64,000 bases of DNA from Dromaius novaehollandiae (Eukaryota; Chordata; Aves; Casuariiformes; Dromaiidae). The stretch lies in the NCBI RefSeq assembly GCF_036370855.1, contig NC_088103.1, positions 9,859,404-9,923,403 on the forward strand. Reading direction: 5' to 3'. Position 1 is the first letter of the stretch, and every line of letters begins with the position of its first letter. Under the pieces are notes generated by a model. The model was not told where the DNA came from, searched no databases, and saw only the letters and a list, made by a program, of their open reading frames with translations. A program made the position numbers and the translations under genes. This document shows positions 24,401 to 33,311 of this stretch, in pieces.

Positions 24401-27400
24401 AGTCCCCTGCTCAGTCAGGAGAGAGAAGGGGCTGCCTTGGAATAGCTTGTGAGATGCTCGACAAAGCTGGCGCGGGTTCCCCCTTAGGATAAATGCAACC
24501 TGCAAATGAAATAGTCCTGACTTGCTTGTGATCGCTAGGCTTAGGACAGGGTTGCATTCAAGCATGAAACCATAGAAACAAAGAGATACTGGAAAACATG
24601 AAGGGAAAAAAAGAGAAAAGGCTGGGCTGGGCAGTGTATGTGAGCACGTTCAGACCCCGCTGCTGCCACATCTGGAGCGGTTTACCAGATGGCAATGTGC
24701 AGTGTACCCTGTCTCTGCCTCTTGGAGATGGCAGCATCTGGTCTTTCAGAGTGGACCCACCCCCACGCTTGACACCAGTGGATAAGGGGGGCAAATCTTT
24801 ACTTCTGATCTATGGGTTCGCTCAGGGCAAGACACTGCTCCTGGGTTGTTCTCCCTTCCTCCTTCATCCCTCTCTCCCCGCTACCCTTTGTCCAAGATGC
24901 ACCAAGCATTTAGAGATCAAGAACCCTGTGGCAGGGGAAGGGAAGATGGGGGAGCTGAGCGGTGTCTGTATAGATACAGAGGCACTTGATCTTTCCAGAC
25001 GGATGTATAGCTCATGTACATATGTATGAGGTACATATGTATGAGATGCACGTATATGCATTACAGTTACTCTTCAGGGTTATCTCTGTTAGGATATTAG
25101 GGCTGATCACTCCAGCACTTTGGGAATTTGAGCTGCATAAACCTGGTGGTTTGGGGTTTCTTGCTGTAAAATCGGAATGCTTGTAATGCTTGCATGAGGT
25201 GTGGCAAGGTGTCCTCCAAGAGTTTGGGGGATTCACCCTCCTCTCGTTATCTAGCATTGCTCCGACTTCTGGACTGCACTAGAAAGCATCCTCTGTCATC
25301 CCGCCACAGCGTTTCCAACAGGAAAATACTCCCCTTGGGGCCAGTGTCCGGAGTCAGTGAGGGTGTTGGTGTGCACTGATGGTCTGGGCACACGTTTCTG
25401 ATGCTCTTTTTGTCTCTCTTCTCTCCCAGTGCTGGAGGCCACGGGCGACGTGGCCCTGTATGCCGGTCTGGTGGTGGCCATTTTCGTCTTCATCGTGATC
25501 CTCATGGCTGTCGGGGTGGTGGTGTACCGGAGGAGGTGCCGGGATTTCGACACGGACATCACAGACTCCTCAGCTGCTCTGACTGGAGGCTTTCACCCGG
25601 TCAACTTCAAGACCTCCCGGCACGGTAAGAGGAGAGCCTTCATGTCCCCCAAGGGTTGTCTGATCATCCAGAGGGACAGGGGATAAGGTGTCATGAACAG
25701 AAGGGGGGTCAGGCATGGGGGATGGACAAGATGCTCTTAGACCCCGTAAGCCGTTCTGAGTGTGTTCGGTTCACCTTCCGCTCTCCTCTTCATCTCTATC
25801 TGCTGAAGGAGCCACAACCTCAGGGCTTTTTCCTCTGTGGAAGAGGAAGGTGTTTTATGTGTACGTAAAAGAGGAATGGGACTAACCCTAAGGTTTCTCC
25901 TGAGCAAAACACGTGGTTGGGATTTCTATCAGAAGTGAGCGTGGGCTGGCCTGTCCTGGAGGTGACCTGTGCGCTGATACCCCACACGGCTCCTGCTCTC
26001 TAGCTGTCACCCAGGCAGAAAGTCAGGAGAGAGGCTGAACAGGCTGGAAATCATAGAAAGAAATAGAGGGTGTGTTTCTGAAGAAACCCCAGCCCCCGTT
26101 TTTGAGGTGAATCTGCTGGTTTATCGAAACCAAGGGGTCCATGGAGGTGGTTAGGTTTTCGATGCTGGTGCCATGGACATCAGAGCAGAGTTCCTGCAAA
26201 CTGTCCACAAAGCAGCTCTCAAAACGTGCCCACCCTCCTGCCAAGCTTGCCACCCTGTGATGAGGGGCAGCTCTCTTTCCGCCACCAGCACCTGGGAATC
26301 TGCTCCAGAGTCGCAGATCCCAGTTAATCCCAGTGTGCAACCCCATGCAGACCAGCACGCGCGTTGCAGCGGAGCAGGGACTTGGGGACTTCCCCGTCTG
26401 ATGTCTGCTGGGATGGCTGACGGTGCGGAGATCTGCACCTTTTGCTTTTTATTCCTAATGTGGTCAGAGACAAAAGCACCTGCAAAATCAAACTGCTTTC
26501 CGCTGCACAGCTCAGCTCCTGGCTCCTTTTATTTGTGAACCAACTCTGCCACGAGCTGCTCGGCCGCGTGCTCAGAGCCTGCATTCATGCAGTATTTAGC
26601 CTGAGGGGCTCCAGTTTGGACGCAACTGGAAATACAAACAACAGGGCCAGACCGAACAGATCACCACCACCGTTCTCTTTGGCTGCTTGGTCCAGAGCAA
26701 ATTACCTGCTCCTCCGAGAGCTGCAGGAGTCGGTTGCTTTTAGATGCCTGTTGCTGTCAGTGTTTACCGTGTAATAGTGCCTCTCATTTATTCTTGATGC
26801 TGGCGCGCGCTCTGAGCCGCTTCCTTTCAAGTGAGCGATGAAAGGCAGGCAGGCGTAGTCAAACGCTGTGCCTGAAGCAAGGGGCTGCAGCGCGCTTCGT
26901 CAAGGGCCGTTATACCTCGTGTGCATCCTCTGCCCGTCGGCAGGCGACGAGGAGTTTTCGCAGGCATCCCTTCCAGTTAAACGGAGTGGTTTTACCTCCC
27001 CTCATCTCCGCTGTCTCCCCCTCCCTGCAGACAACCCTCAGCTGCTGCACCCCTCGATGCAGCCGGACCTGACGGCCAGCGCGGGGGTGTACCGCGGCCC
27101 CATGTACGCCCTGCAGGACTCCTCCGACAAGATCCCCATGACCAACTCCCCCCTGCTCGACCCGCTGCCCAGCCTCAAGATCAAAGTGTACAACTCCTCC
27201 ACCGCGTCCTCCTCGCCGGGGCTCCACGACGGCACGGACCTGCTCGGAGGGGTCCCCGCCACGGGCACCTACCCGGGCGAGACCGCCAGGGACAACCACT
27301 TTGGGAACGTGCGGAGCAAGGCCCTGGGCTCCCAGCACCTCCTCAGCCTGCCCCGGGAGCACGGCAACAGCGCCAGCGGCACGTTCGGCTACCTGGGAGG

Positions 27401-30400
27401 AAGGCTCGCCATCCCGGGCACGGGTAAGCCCCAGAGCCGGGAGCAGGGCAGACTTGGTGGGTGGGTGGAAACCCCTCTGCTCCAGATGATGGATAACAAA
27501 CGACTCGCTCCGCGGTGCGGAGGAGGAGGTTCGGTTTACCCCGACTAACTCGCCCCCGGTCTGGTTGTGTGCCGCGCTAGGGGTGAGCCTGCTGGTGCCG
27601 CACGGGGCCATTCCCCAGGGGAAGTTCTACGAGATGTACCTGATCATCAGCAAGGCGGAGAGCACCCTGTAAGTCCCGCGTGCCGCGCGCCCTCGGCGAT
27701 CGCGTCGAGCTGCAGCAGCCTCTTCCAGTCCCGCTGAGCTGGCCTGCCTCTCCGCTTGCGTTTCCCGCGTCTCCCTTGCCTTCATGCCCGTCTGCCCCCA
27801 AAGCGGTTATTCCACCGTTCGTGCAAGCAGGCATCTCTCGCCTAACTCCTAGAGGAGGGCAGAGGCTGTGCTGCCCTGCACTGCATGTCGGGATGAGTTG
27901 TGGGTCTGAATCGTTTTGACCTGCGTTCCTGGTTGTGGGCCTCTTCAGGGATCCCCCTGGTCCTTACCTGTGCAGCAGACTGAAATCTCCACGCTGTGAG
28001 CTGGTTTCGCACTACTGAAGCTTTGCAAATCCCACAGGATGGGGTCGGGGTCCCACAAATCCCACTGCTGCACGAGCTTGCCTGCGCTCCTTGTCATCTG
28101 TTGCTAGTCCCTGTTTTCAACGGGTGTCCCCTTTCCCCTCCCCAGCTTGCCCTCCGAAGGCAGGCAGACGACACTGCTGAGCCCCACGGTGACCTGCGGA
28201 CCCACGGGCCTGCTCCTGTGCCGCCCCGTCGTCCTGACCATTCCCCACTGCGCGGACGTCAGCTCCTCAGACTGGATGTTCCAGCTGAAAACACAGTCCC
28301 ACCAGGGAAACTGGGAGGTAATGCGGGATCCCAGCTTGGAGTGGGAACTGAAGGACGTGCAGCAGGGATGCAGGCTCTGGGATGGGCTCCTTCTGCAGGT
28401 GGTGGGCTCAGGGCTGCCAGAGGACAGAGGTCCCTAAAGGATGCCCTGGTGGCCTCCCTCGGCCCCTGCCACCAGCACTGCAGCCAGGGAGGACCAGGAG
28501 CATTTTGGTGCACAGCCTCTAACAGATCACCCTGGGCAAAGGGCTGACCCAGAGCCTTAACTTGCCCTGTATCCCTGTAGGAAGTTGTGACCCTGGATGA
28601 GGAGACCCTCAACACTCCCTGTTACTGCCAGCTGGAAGCAAAGTCTTGCCACGTTTTGTTAGACCAGCTTGGCACCTACGTCTTCGTGGGAGAGCCCTAC
28701 TCCAGATCAGCCATCAAGAGACTCCAGCTGGCTATCTTTGCCCCCACCGTTTGCACCTCACTGGAGTACAGCCTCAAAGTTTACTGCTTGGAGGACACGC
28801 CAGATGCACTGAAGGTAACGTCACCTGCGAATGGGGCGTAGGAGTCAGTGGGCCCATCTTTTGGTCACCTTTTTGGGTTCCATGGATGCGTGTTGGTCAT
28901 TTCTCCCTGAGGCAGGTCACAACAAAGGCCCATAGGTTTCAAGGCCCAGGGAGGAGTAATTACAGAGCCACAAAAGACTGTGTGTCACGCTGTCTCTCCT
29001 GTTTGCATCTGAAGCCTGCAGGGCGAAGGCCCTGCCTAATTCGAGATGTGATCTGACAAAGAGAATGCAAGCTATCTTGGAGCCCAGCAGACCTAATAAG
29101 CCATGGATATCTACCAGTTTGCATTAGCCTAATGCTAACTTTGTCACCTCAGATGTGGCCCAGAGATTTTGCGGGTCTGGTTTGGGGGTTTTTTTTGTGT
29201 GTGTGTGTGTTTCCCCCTAATGCATTTGAGACCTCTCGCTCTGGTAGTCATAGGAGCGTGATGCTCGGGTAGGTCACCAGCCTGGGCGTTGTTCACGCCT
29301 AGCGTAAACCAGCAGAGCGGCGAGGAGCTGCACCAGCTGCGAACGCGGCTCAGAGCCTCCGACGAGCGCCGAGGCGGCTGCGGGTGCAGCCAGGCTCTAG
29401 GCTAGTCCCCCGGCCCTGCCTCCAGCCAGCCGCTGGCGCGGGCTGCTCCTGCCAGTGCTTCCCGGAGCTGTTTGTGCTGGCAGCGAGAGGCTGCCTGGGG
29501 CCTCTCGGGAAGGGCTGGCTCCGGGGAGCAGACAACCTGATGCAACGCCGTGAAAAGTGACCAGCGTTCAAGAGTAAGCATGTTTACTGCCTTCCCCAGA
29601 GGGAGACTATATCCCTTCTCACACTCTCCGAAGGAAACGGCGAGGGTGCCGCCTCGCGGGTGCTCTGTGCCTGGTCTGCAGAGACTACGCAAGAGGTTTT
29701 GCTGCTGCCGCTGCAAGTTTTTCTCTCCTGTGCAGAGATTTCTGCCGTGATTTGACTCCGTTTTCTGCAGGTCCTACTATTCCCCCTTGGAGACCCTTCT
29801 CTCCCCTCCTGGGAGGGTTTGTGGCATTGACAACATCACGTGCAACACGAGGAACTTGAGTTTTGGTGCTGTCCCTGCGGCTGCCTGGACCTTAAAGAAA
29901 AGGCCATTTAATTCCCTGCGTTCGTGGCCTTGGGTTGGGATTGCCGTAGTGCCTCTAGGTGGAGTAGCAGGCAGCGCTCTGGTGCTGGGTTTTACTTTTC
30001 TCGAAAGAATTGCTGGTGTACTAAAGCGTGACGGCGTTAAAACCAGATACGGTGGGGCTACGCGGGCGTATCTTGAAACAGACCCCTTCAGGCGTCTGAC
30101 CTTCCTGTGTCGCTGAAACAAGAGACCGTCGCGTCACCTCAGAAACAGAGGCGTACACAGACGTTCATGTGTTAAGCTACAAAATACAAGTTACAGCTCA
30201 GGCTGGTGTTGACTGAAAGCTGGCAAACTCTGTGAAATGAGTTGGTGGGTTCTCGGTGAACAGCTACCCGGGTGACAAAGTGTGCTCTCCTGATTAGGAC
30301 TCCTGGCAGACAGGTGGAAACCAGAAGGGGCCTGCAGTCATTTTACTGAATTGTGTTTAAATCTGTGTGGAAGCTCTTATTTGGGTAGGTGGAGACCTTC

Positions 30401-32672
30401 ACAGGGCTTGTAGTACTTGTTGTCACTGTTGCTGGGCGAGGCAGGAATAGACCTGGCTTTAGGGGATAGCACGGTCCAAAGCAACAGGAGAAGGGAGAAA
30501 AACAGCCTGTTTCTCATGCAGTGACACCGATCTTGGATGTCATGGTTCCCTGTCCCCTCTGCCCTGCAGGAGGTCCTGGAGCTGGAGCGGACGCTGGGTG
30601 GCTATCTGCTGGAGGAACCCAAGCCCTTGCCGTTCAAGGACAGCTACCACAACCTGCGTCTCTCCATCCACGACATCCCCCACTCGCTGTGGAGGAGCAA
30701 GCTGCTGGCCAAGTACCAGGTGAGGAGCCGAGGGCCTGGGCAGCCAGGCCTGTCCGGGCTCCCCTCCCCAGACTGATGGACACCAGCATTGCCCACATCC
30801 TGGCAGATCTGGGGGTTTTCTTATGCTTAGGATTGTGTCCGTAGTGGTGGGAAGCTGTACCCCAAAGTCCTGCCCCATGGGCCGCTGATTGAGTGACCAC
30901 ATTTCAGGCCCTTTTAGGCTGTCTCCCAAAGAGGAGGAGGAGGAAGGGGGACTGCTTTTGATTTGGTCTTTCTTGGTGGGGTCCCACCTGTCAGGTCCAT
31001 CTATCCCACCTGGCCAGCTACCATCTCCGAACAAGCCCCTTCCCCTGCAGGGGAAGCAGGCAACTGGAGACCAGGGCTCCATTCCTGTTACTAATTTGGG
31101 GGGGCTGGGAAGAGATGGGATTTCTCTGGAAAGCCACTGCTGCATCTGCAAGGCTTCGCTGAGGTCGTGGTTTGATCTGCAGGAGATCCCCTTCTATCAC
31201 ATCTGGAGTGGCAACCAGCGAGCCCTGCACTGCACCTTCACCCTGGAGAGGTACAGCCAGGCCTCCACCGAGCTCACCTGCAAGATCTGCGTCCGGCAAG
31301 TGGAAGGGGAAGGGCAGATTTTCCAGCTCCACATCACGCTTGGAGAGGTGAGCAGAGGGGAAGGGAGGAAGGTACGGCTGCGCGGCCGCGCTTTGTTCCA
31401 GATTCAGGCAGAGGAGCTTGGTCCATGAAGGGGAATCAGGTGATACCTCTTGTGAGAGTACTGGTTTCACTCCCAGAGGCTCCTTGTGAGCACCAGAGCT
31501 GTTCAAAGACGTTTCTTGCCTCTTACCTAGGAAACACTAATCCCGTTACCCCCGGGCTTTGGCTCTCTTGGATCACATCTGGTGATCAAATTGAATATTC
31601 TAGTGTTCCTCTAGATGACTGTTGCCACGTGCCAGCAGCCACTAGTCACTAAGGCACGAGCAGGCATCTGGGAGCACATTCCCCAGTGGAAGAGATGCGC
31701 GTTTGGCTTTCATCTAACGTAGAGATCACCCTCCTTCTGATGCTGCGGGAGCTGTAGGCATCCCCCAGTATTTTACTGCCCGGGACACCGCCTCTGCTAG
31801 CTTGGACGTTTTTCTCGAGTGCGCTTGGGAGGGTGAAGAAACAGCCTCTCCCTTGGCGCTCCTCCGTGCTGAAGCATCTCATCTCGTCTTTCCCCTTGCA
31901 GAATGCCAGCGCCTTCGATGGCCTCCATTCACACCACAGCACTGCTGTGACGACCCAGCTGGGACCCTACGCCTTCAAAATCCCCCTCTCCATCCGGCAG
32001 AAAATCTGCAACAGCCTGGATGCTCCCAACTCCAGGGGAAATGACTGGAGACTTCTCGCTCAGAAGCTTTCCATGGACCGGTGAGTTCCTGCGTGCTTTT
32101 GTCGCCTGCCCGTGCCCGGGACACAGAGGTTTTGCTCTGCGCCCTAGCCTCAGGGCAGCAGACCTGCATGTCTGCTCTGCCACGGGGCAGATGCTCTCTC
32201 CCAGCCCTGGAGAGAAGTCCTGTCCCCCTGTTGCAGCTGGGGGCCTGACACGGATGCGCAGAGTTGGCAGTAGAGTAACTAGAGCGGAGGTGCATCCTCG
32301 TGCTTTTCCTGCCATATCGAGCTGCTCGAGGCTTGGAGGACAGGGAAGATAAAAGCCCTCAGCAGGCCAGATTCAGCCTGGGTGGAGTGTCTCCAGTTAG
32401 ATTATATCCATCTACACCTATCCTTGGCATTTGCGATACGGCATTTCCTCTGCGGTTCACGGAAACCCACCCCAACTGGGACCTTCTCTCTCTTCCTCCT
32501 TTTCAGGTATCTCAACTACTTTGCCACCAAAGCCAGCCCCACCGGGGTGATCCTGGACTTATGGGAAGCCGAGCACCAAGATGACGGTGATCTCAACACC
32601 CTGGCCAGTGCCTTAGAAGAGATGGGCAAGAGTGAAATGCTGGTAGTCATGGCCACGGAGGGCGACTGCTGA
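12215..32672 (+). CDS. UNC5B: UNC5B, netrin receptor (exons 2-17 of 17; exon 1 outside the window)
   Basis: Type I membrane receptor for netrin that mediates axon and vessel repulsion and, without ligand, promotes apoptosis as a dependence receptor. Sixteen exons join with consistent phases into 919 residues ending EGDC-stop. Adding about 26 residues from a missing exon 1 matches human UNC5B (945). Order, numbered on that basis: Ig1 (about 45-145), Ig2 (about 150-243), two thrombospondin type 1 repeats (244-354, WSxW motifs), a transmembrane helix (about 374-398), a basic juxtamembrane stretch with Cys, the caspase motif DITD, ZU5 (from about 545), UPA, and a death domain at the C terminus. 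The identity rests on near-identical stretches to known UNC5B, such as [18 protein letters not shown] and [20 protein letters not shown]. Exon 2 begins with two bases of a split codon, so exon 1 must end in phase 1. UNC5A, C and D are less likely because the exon-level match is to UNC5B and SLC29A3 follows. Confidence 0.97.
13280..13590 (+). mobile_element. CR1-type LINE relic, sense
   Basis: The core at 13451-13585 follows the end of CR1/L3-type ORF2 in order: gataagaggaaacgctttcc, aatcaacatgtaggactcat, tgccgtgaggta, acagcttaagtcagattcg, and aaaggattagatatttagtgg. These correspond to the old reptile CR1 wording for 'aggaaatacttc, taatcaacctgtggaactca, attcaaaaaggattggac'. Strongly decayed, with no open frame. 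The upstream limit is uncertain. Confidence 0.65.
14652..14875 (-). mobile_element. CR1-type LINE relic, antisense
   Basis: The + strand reads gctgggtcaaaccaaaggct near the start and gcctttgatggatttccctt near the end. These match the reverse-complemented CR1 3' region ('gggtcagaccaaaggtccat' and 'gccattgatggacctatcc') in order, like the element at 2418-2705. Heavily diverged. Confidence 0.55.
17038..17181 (+). CDS. UNC5B: UNC5B exon 3: second half of Ig1
   Basis: 144 nt after acceptor tccccgcag and before donor gtaagt, phase 1 at both ends. It reads [20 protein letters not shown] and then the [10 protein letters not shown] core, which holds the closing Ig1 cysteine. The ATG near the start of the exon is an internal Met, not a translation start. 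Confidence 0.95.
17182..19447 (+). other. UNC5B: UNC5B intron 3
   Basis: 2.3 kb between exons 3 and 4. No repeat family, RNA gene or hidden exon was recognised. Confidence 0.8.
19448..19551 (+). CDS. UNC5B: UNC5B exon 4: first part of Ig2
   Basis: 104 nt after acceptor cctccccag and before donor gtgagt. It reads [20 protein letters not shown] and then [15 protein letters not shown], with the first Ig2 cysteine in LLQCR. It enters in phase 1 and leaves in phase 0. Confidence 0.95.
19552..20969 (+). other. UNC5B: UNC5B intron 4
   Basis: 1.4 kb. An AT-richer patch at about 19780-19975 could be conserved non-coding DNA. Otherwise nothing specific. Confidence 0.75.
20970..21150 (+). CDS. UNC5B: UNC5B exon 5: rest of Ig2
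   Basis: 181 nt starting [18 protein letters not shown]. It contains DTANYTC, holding the second Ig2 cysteine and an N-glycosylation sequon (NYT). The donor gtaccg lacks the usual G at +5, so it is a weak site, but the reading frame fixes it. Confidence 0.95.
21151..21789 (+). other. UNC5B: UNC5B intron 5
   Basis: 639 bases between the Ig2 exon and the first TSP1 exon. No feature recognised beyond the splice sites. Confidence 0.8.
21790..21957 (+). CDS. UNC5B: UNC5B exon 6: thrombospondin type 1 repeat 1
   Basis: 168 nt, phase 1 on both sides, encoding exactly one TSP1 module. It has the Trp ladder [12 protein letters not shown], the Arg strand [11 protein letters not shown], and six cysteines. 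Acceptor ctcttttag, donor gtgagt. Confidence 0.96.
21958..22276 (+). other. UNC5B: UNC5B intron 6
   Basis: 319 bases separating the two TSP1 exons, which share phase 1 boundaries. Nothing else seen. Confidence 0.85.
22277..22441 (+). CDS. UNC5B: UNC5B exon 7: thrombospondin type 1 repeat 2
   Basis: 165 nt, phase 1 on both sides, one TSP1 module: [25 protein letters not shown], and [12 protein letters not shown] with an NCT sequon. The end of the exon is the 10-base palindrome ctgcatgcag, which contains a TGCATG (RBFOX-type) motif just before the donor gtgagt. Confidence 0.96.
22442..23927 (+). other. UNC5B: UNC5B intron 7
   Basis: 1.5 kb before the cassette exon. The last 70 bases contain a YCAY-rich tract and then a T-rich polypyrimidine tract (listed separately). 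The rest shows no recognised element. Confidence 0.85.
23861..23895 (+). promoter_or_regulatory. UNC5B: YCAY cluster upstream of cassette exon 8 (candidate NOVA splicing silencer)
   Basis: Seven YCAY tetramers in 35 bases: 23861 TCAT, 23872 CCAT, 23877 CCAC, 23880 CCAT, 23883 TCAC, 23886 CCAT and 23892 TCAC. The cluster ends 32 bases before the exon, directly upstream of its polypyrimidine tract. NOVA proteins bind YCAY clusters, and upstream clusters generally favour skipping. Binding in this species is inference. Confidence 0.6.
23928..23960 (+). CDS. UNC5B: UNC5B exon 8: 33-nt cassette exon in the extracellular stalk
   Basis: 33 nt between acceptor tttttcctaacag and donor gtaagt, phase 1 on both sides, so it can be skipped without a frameshift. 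It adds 11 residues ([11 protein letters not shown]) between the second TSP1 repeat and the membrane helix. Human UNC5B has an exon of the same size and position, whose skipping gives a ligand-insensitive, pro-apoptotic isoform in endothelium under NOVA2 control. Seven YCAY motifs lie just upstream here. Exon identity is firm; its regulation in this species is inferred. Confidence 0.9.
23961..25429 (+). other. UNC5B: UNC5B intron 8
   Basis: 1.5 kb after the cassette exon. It contains two TGCATG (RBFOX-type) motifs at 24295-24300 and 25191-25196, two YCAY motifs within 25 bases of the donor, and a perfect 15-bp tandem duplication at 25016-25045. Confidence 0.8.
25016..25045 (+). repeat. Two perfect 15-bp tandem copies
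   Basis: GTACATATGTATGAG occurs twice in succession (25016-25030 and 25031-25045), followed by a degenerate ATG/CGTATATG-rich tail. It is a short minisatellite, probably polymorphic. Confidence 0.9.
25430..25624 (+). CDS. UNC5B: UNC5B exon 9: transmembrane helix and juxtamembrane caspase site
   Basis: 195 nt. It reads [19 protein letters not shown] and a hydrophobic run to GVVVY, then the stop-transfer [13 protein letters not shown]. The Cys after the three Arg corresponds to the palmitoylated Cys reported for mammalian UNC5B. DITD is the caspase-3 site whose cleavage releases the pro-apoptotic intracellular fragment. Acceptor ctctcccag, donor gtaaga. Confidence 0.96.
25625..27030 (+). other. 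UNC5B: UNC5B intron 9
   Basis: 1.4 kb between the transmembrane exon and the linker exon. No recognised feature. Confidence 0.8.
27031..27423 (+). CDS. UNC5B: UNC5B exon 10: cytoplasmic linker and start of ZU5
   Basis: 393 nt, the longest coding exon. It reads [19 protein letters not shown] at the start, then a Ser/Thr/Gly-rich linker ([17 protein letters not shown]), ending at the ZU5 opening strand [17 protein letters not shown]. The linker is the most divergent part from the human protein, as expected for disordered sequence. Very GC-rich. Confidence 0.95.
27581..27668 (+). CDS. UNC5B: UNC5B exon 11: ZU5 continued
   Basis: 88 nt after acceptor ccgcgctag and before a perfect donor gtaagt. 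It reads [20 protein letters not shown] and IISKAEST, the first ZU5 strands. It leaves in phase 2. Confidence 0.94.
27669..28145 (+). other. UNC5B: UNC5B intron 11
   Basis: 477 bases within the ZU5 coding region. Nothing beyond splice signals. Introns 10 (27424-27580) and 12 (28318-28580) are shorter and also featureless. Confidence 0.8.
28146..28317 (+). CDS. UNC5B: UNC5B exon 12: ZU5 core
   Basis: 172 nt after acceptor cccctccccag and before donor gtaatg. It reads [19 protein letters not shown], then [20 protein letters not shown] and [13 protein letters not shown]. The segment near GRQTTLLSP appears one residue longer than the human form; no other acceptor fits the frame. Confidence 0.94.
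28581..28814 (+). CDS. UNC5B: UNC5B exon 13: end of ZU5 and start of UPA
   Basis: 234 nt, phase 0 at both ends: [40 protein letters not shown] and [19 protein letters not shown]. This is the ZU5-UPA junction, which packs against the death domain in the closed, autoinhibited receptor. Acceptor tccctgtag, donor gtaacg. Confidence 0.95.
28815..30569 (+). other. UNC5B: UNC5B intron 13
   Basis: 1.75 kb. It contains a short TG run (about 29196-29211). A 109-codon open frame at 29787-30116 has no domain or splice context and is not called as a gene. Confidence 0.8.
30570..30719 (+). CDS. UNC5B: UNC5B exon 14: UPA domain
   Basis: 150 nt, phase 0 at both ends: [20 protein letters not shown] through [19 protein letters not shown] to LLAKYQ. 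Acceptor gccctgcag, donor gtgagg. Confidence 0.95.
30720..31182 (+). other. UNC5B: UNC5B intron 14
   Basis: 463 bases between the two UPA exons. No feature beyond the splice signals. Confidence 0.8.
31183..31347 (+). CDS. UNC5B: UNC5B exon 15: UPA domain
   Basis: 165 nt, phase 0 at both ends: [20 protein letters not shown], then [20 protein letters not shown] and QLHITLGE. Acceptor tgatctgcag, donor gtgagc. Confidence 0.95.
31348..31901 (+). other. UNC5B: UNC5B intron 15
   Basis: 554 bases. The acceptor is preceded by a long pyrimidine tract. No other feature. Intron 16 (32081-32506) is likewise plain. Confidence 0.8.
31902..32080 (+). CDS. UNC5B: UNC5B exon 16: linker and first half of death domain
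   Basis: 179 nt. A variable linker ([14 protein letters not shown]) is followed by the nearly invariant [19 protein letters not shown] and [17 protein letters not shown], the first death-domain helices. It leaves in phase 2 (CG of an Arg codon). Acceptor ccccttgcag, donor gtgagt. Confidence 0.95.
32507..32672 (+). CDS. UNC5B: UNC5B exon 17: rest of death domain and stop
   Basis: Coding part 166 nt including TGA at 32670-32672: [19 protein letters not shown], then [15 protein letters not shown] and the C terminus MATEGDC. This completes the six-helix death domain, through which the mammalian receptor binds DAPK1. The exon continues into the 3'UTR. Confidence 0.95.
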
Positions 32673-32937
32673 TGATGCTCCCCGCGGCTGGCAGCCCTCA
32701 GCCCGTGGTCAAGGAGGACGCCGCGGAGGGAAGAGCGGGAGGACGAAACCGGGGCCGGCCCCTTCCCAAGCTGCTGGGCAAGGGCCGTGCGGAGCGAAGG
32801 CACAGCCGTTCCCGCGCCATGGCCGAGCGAGGGAGGGCCGAGGCCGGCCGCTTCTCCCGTTCCTCCCTCCTCACATCACTGTCAGCCTTAGAGACCGAGC
32901 CTCAGCGTTTACAAGCAATTCAAGTGTTACCCAGCAT

Positions 32938-32967
32938 TCCTCCTCCTCCTCCTCCTCCTCTTCCTCC
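32938..32967 (+). repeat. TCC microsatellite in UNC5B 3'UTR
   Basis: A run of about ten TCC units, interrupted once by TTCC. It is polypyrimidine in the mRNA. Confidence 0.85.
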
Positions 32968-33293
32968 CGGCCGTCCCTGGGACGGCAGCATTGGTGAAGG
33001 GGGCAGCCGCTGCCCGTGTTTGCGGCGTGGGGAGGGATTAGGGCTTCTCGAGTCGGGGTGGGGGCTTCCCTTCTCCTTTCGTTCGTTTGGGTTCCCCTTC
33101 CTTCGGTTCTCCTCCTTCTTTAATAGCATTCACGCGTTGAAGAGACGAGTACAATCTAGACAAACAGCTTACTCCTGTCAAAAGCTTCGGACAGCTTAAT
33201 AAGGCAAATAAGAAAGAAAGAAAAAGGAAAAAAAAACAGTTTCTTAGGAAACGCAAATAATTTATTATCCAGATCTTTGGATGAGTCCTTTTT

Positions 33294-33311
33294 AAAAAAA
33301 AAAAAAAAAAA
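33294..33311 (+). repeat. A18 tract in UNC5B 3'UTR
   Basis: Eighteen A in a row followed by purine-rich sequence. It could cause internal oligo-dT priming in cDNA data and mimic a transcript end. Confidence 0.9.
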
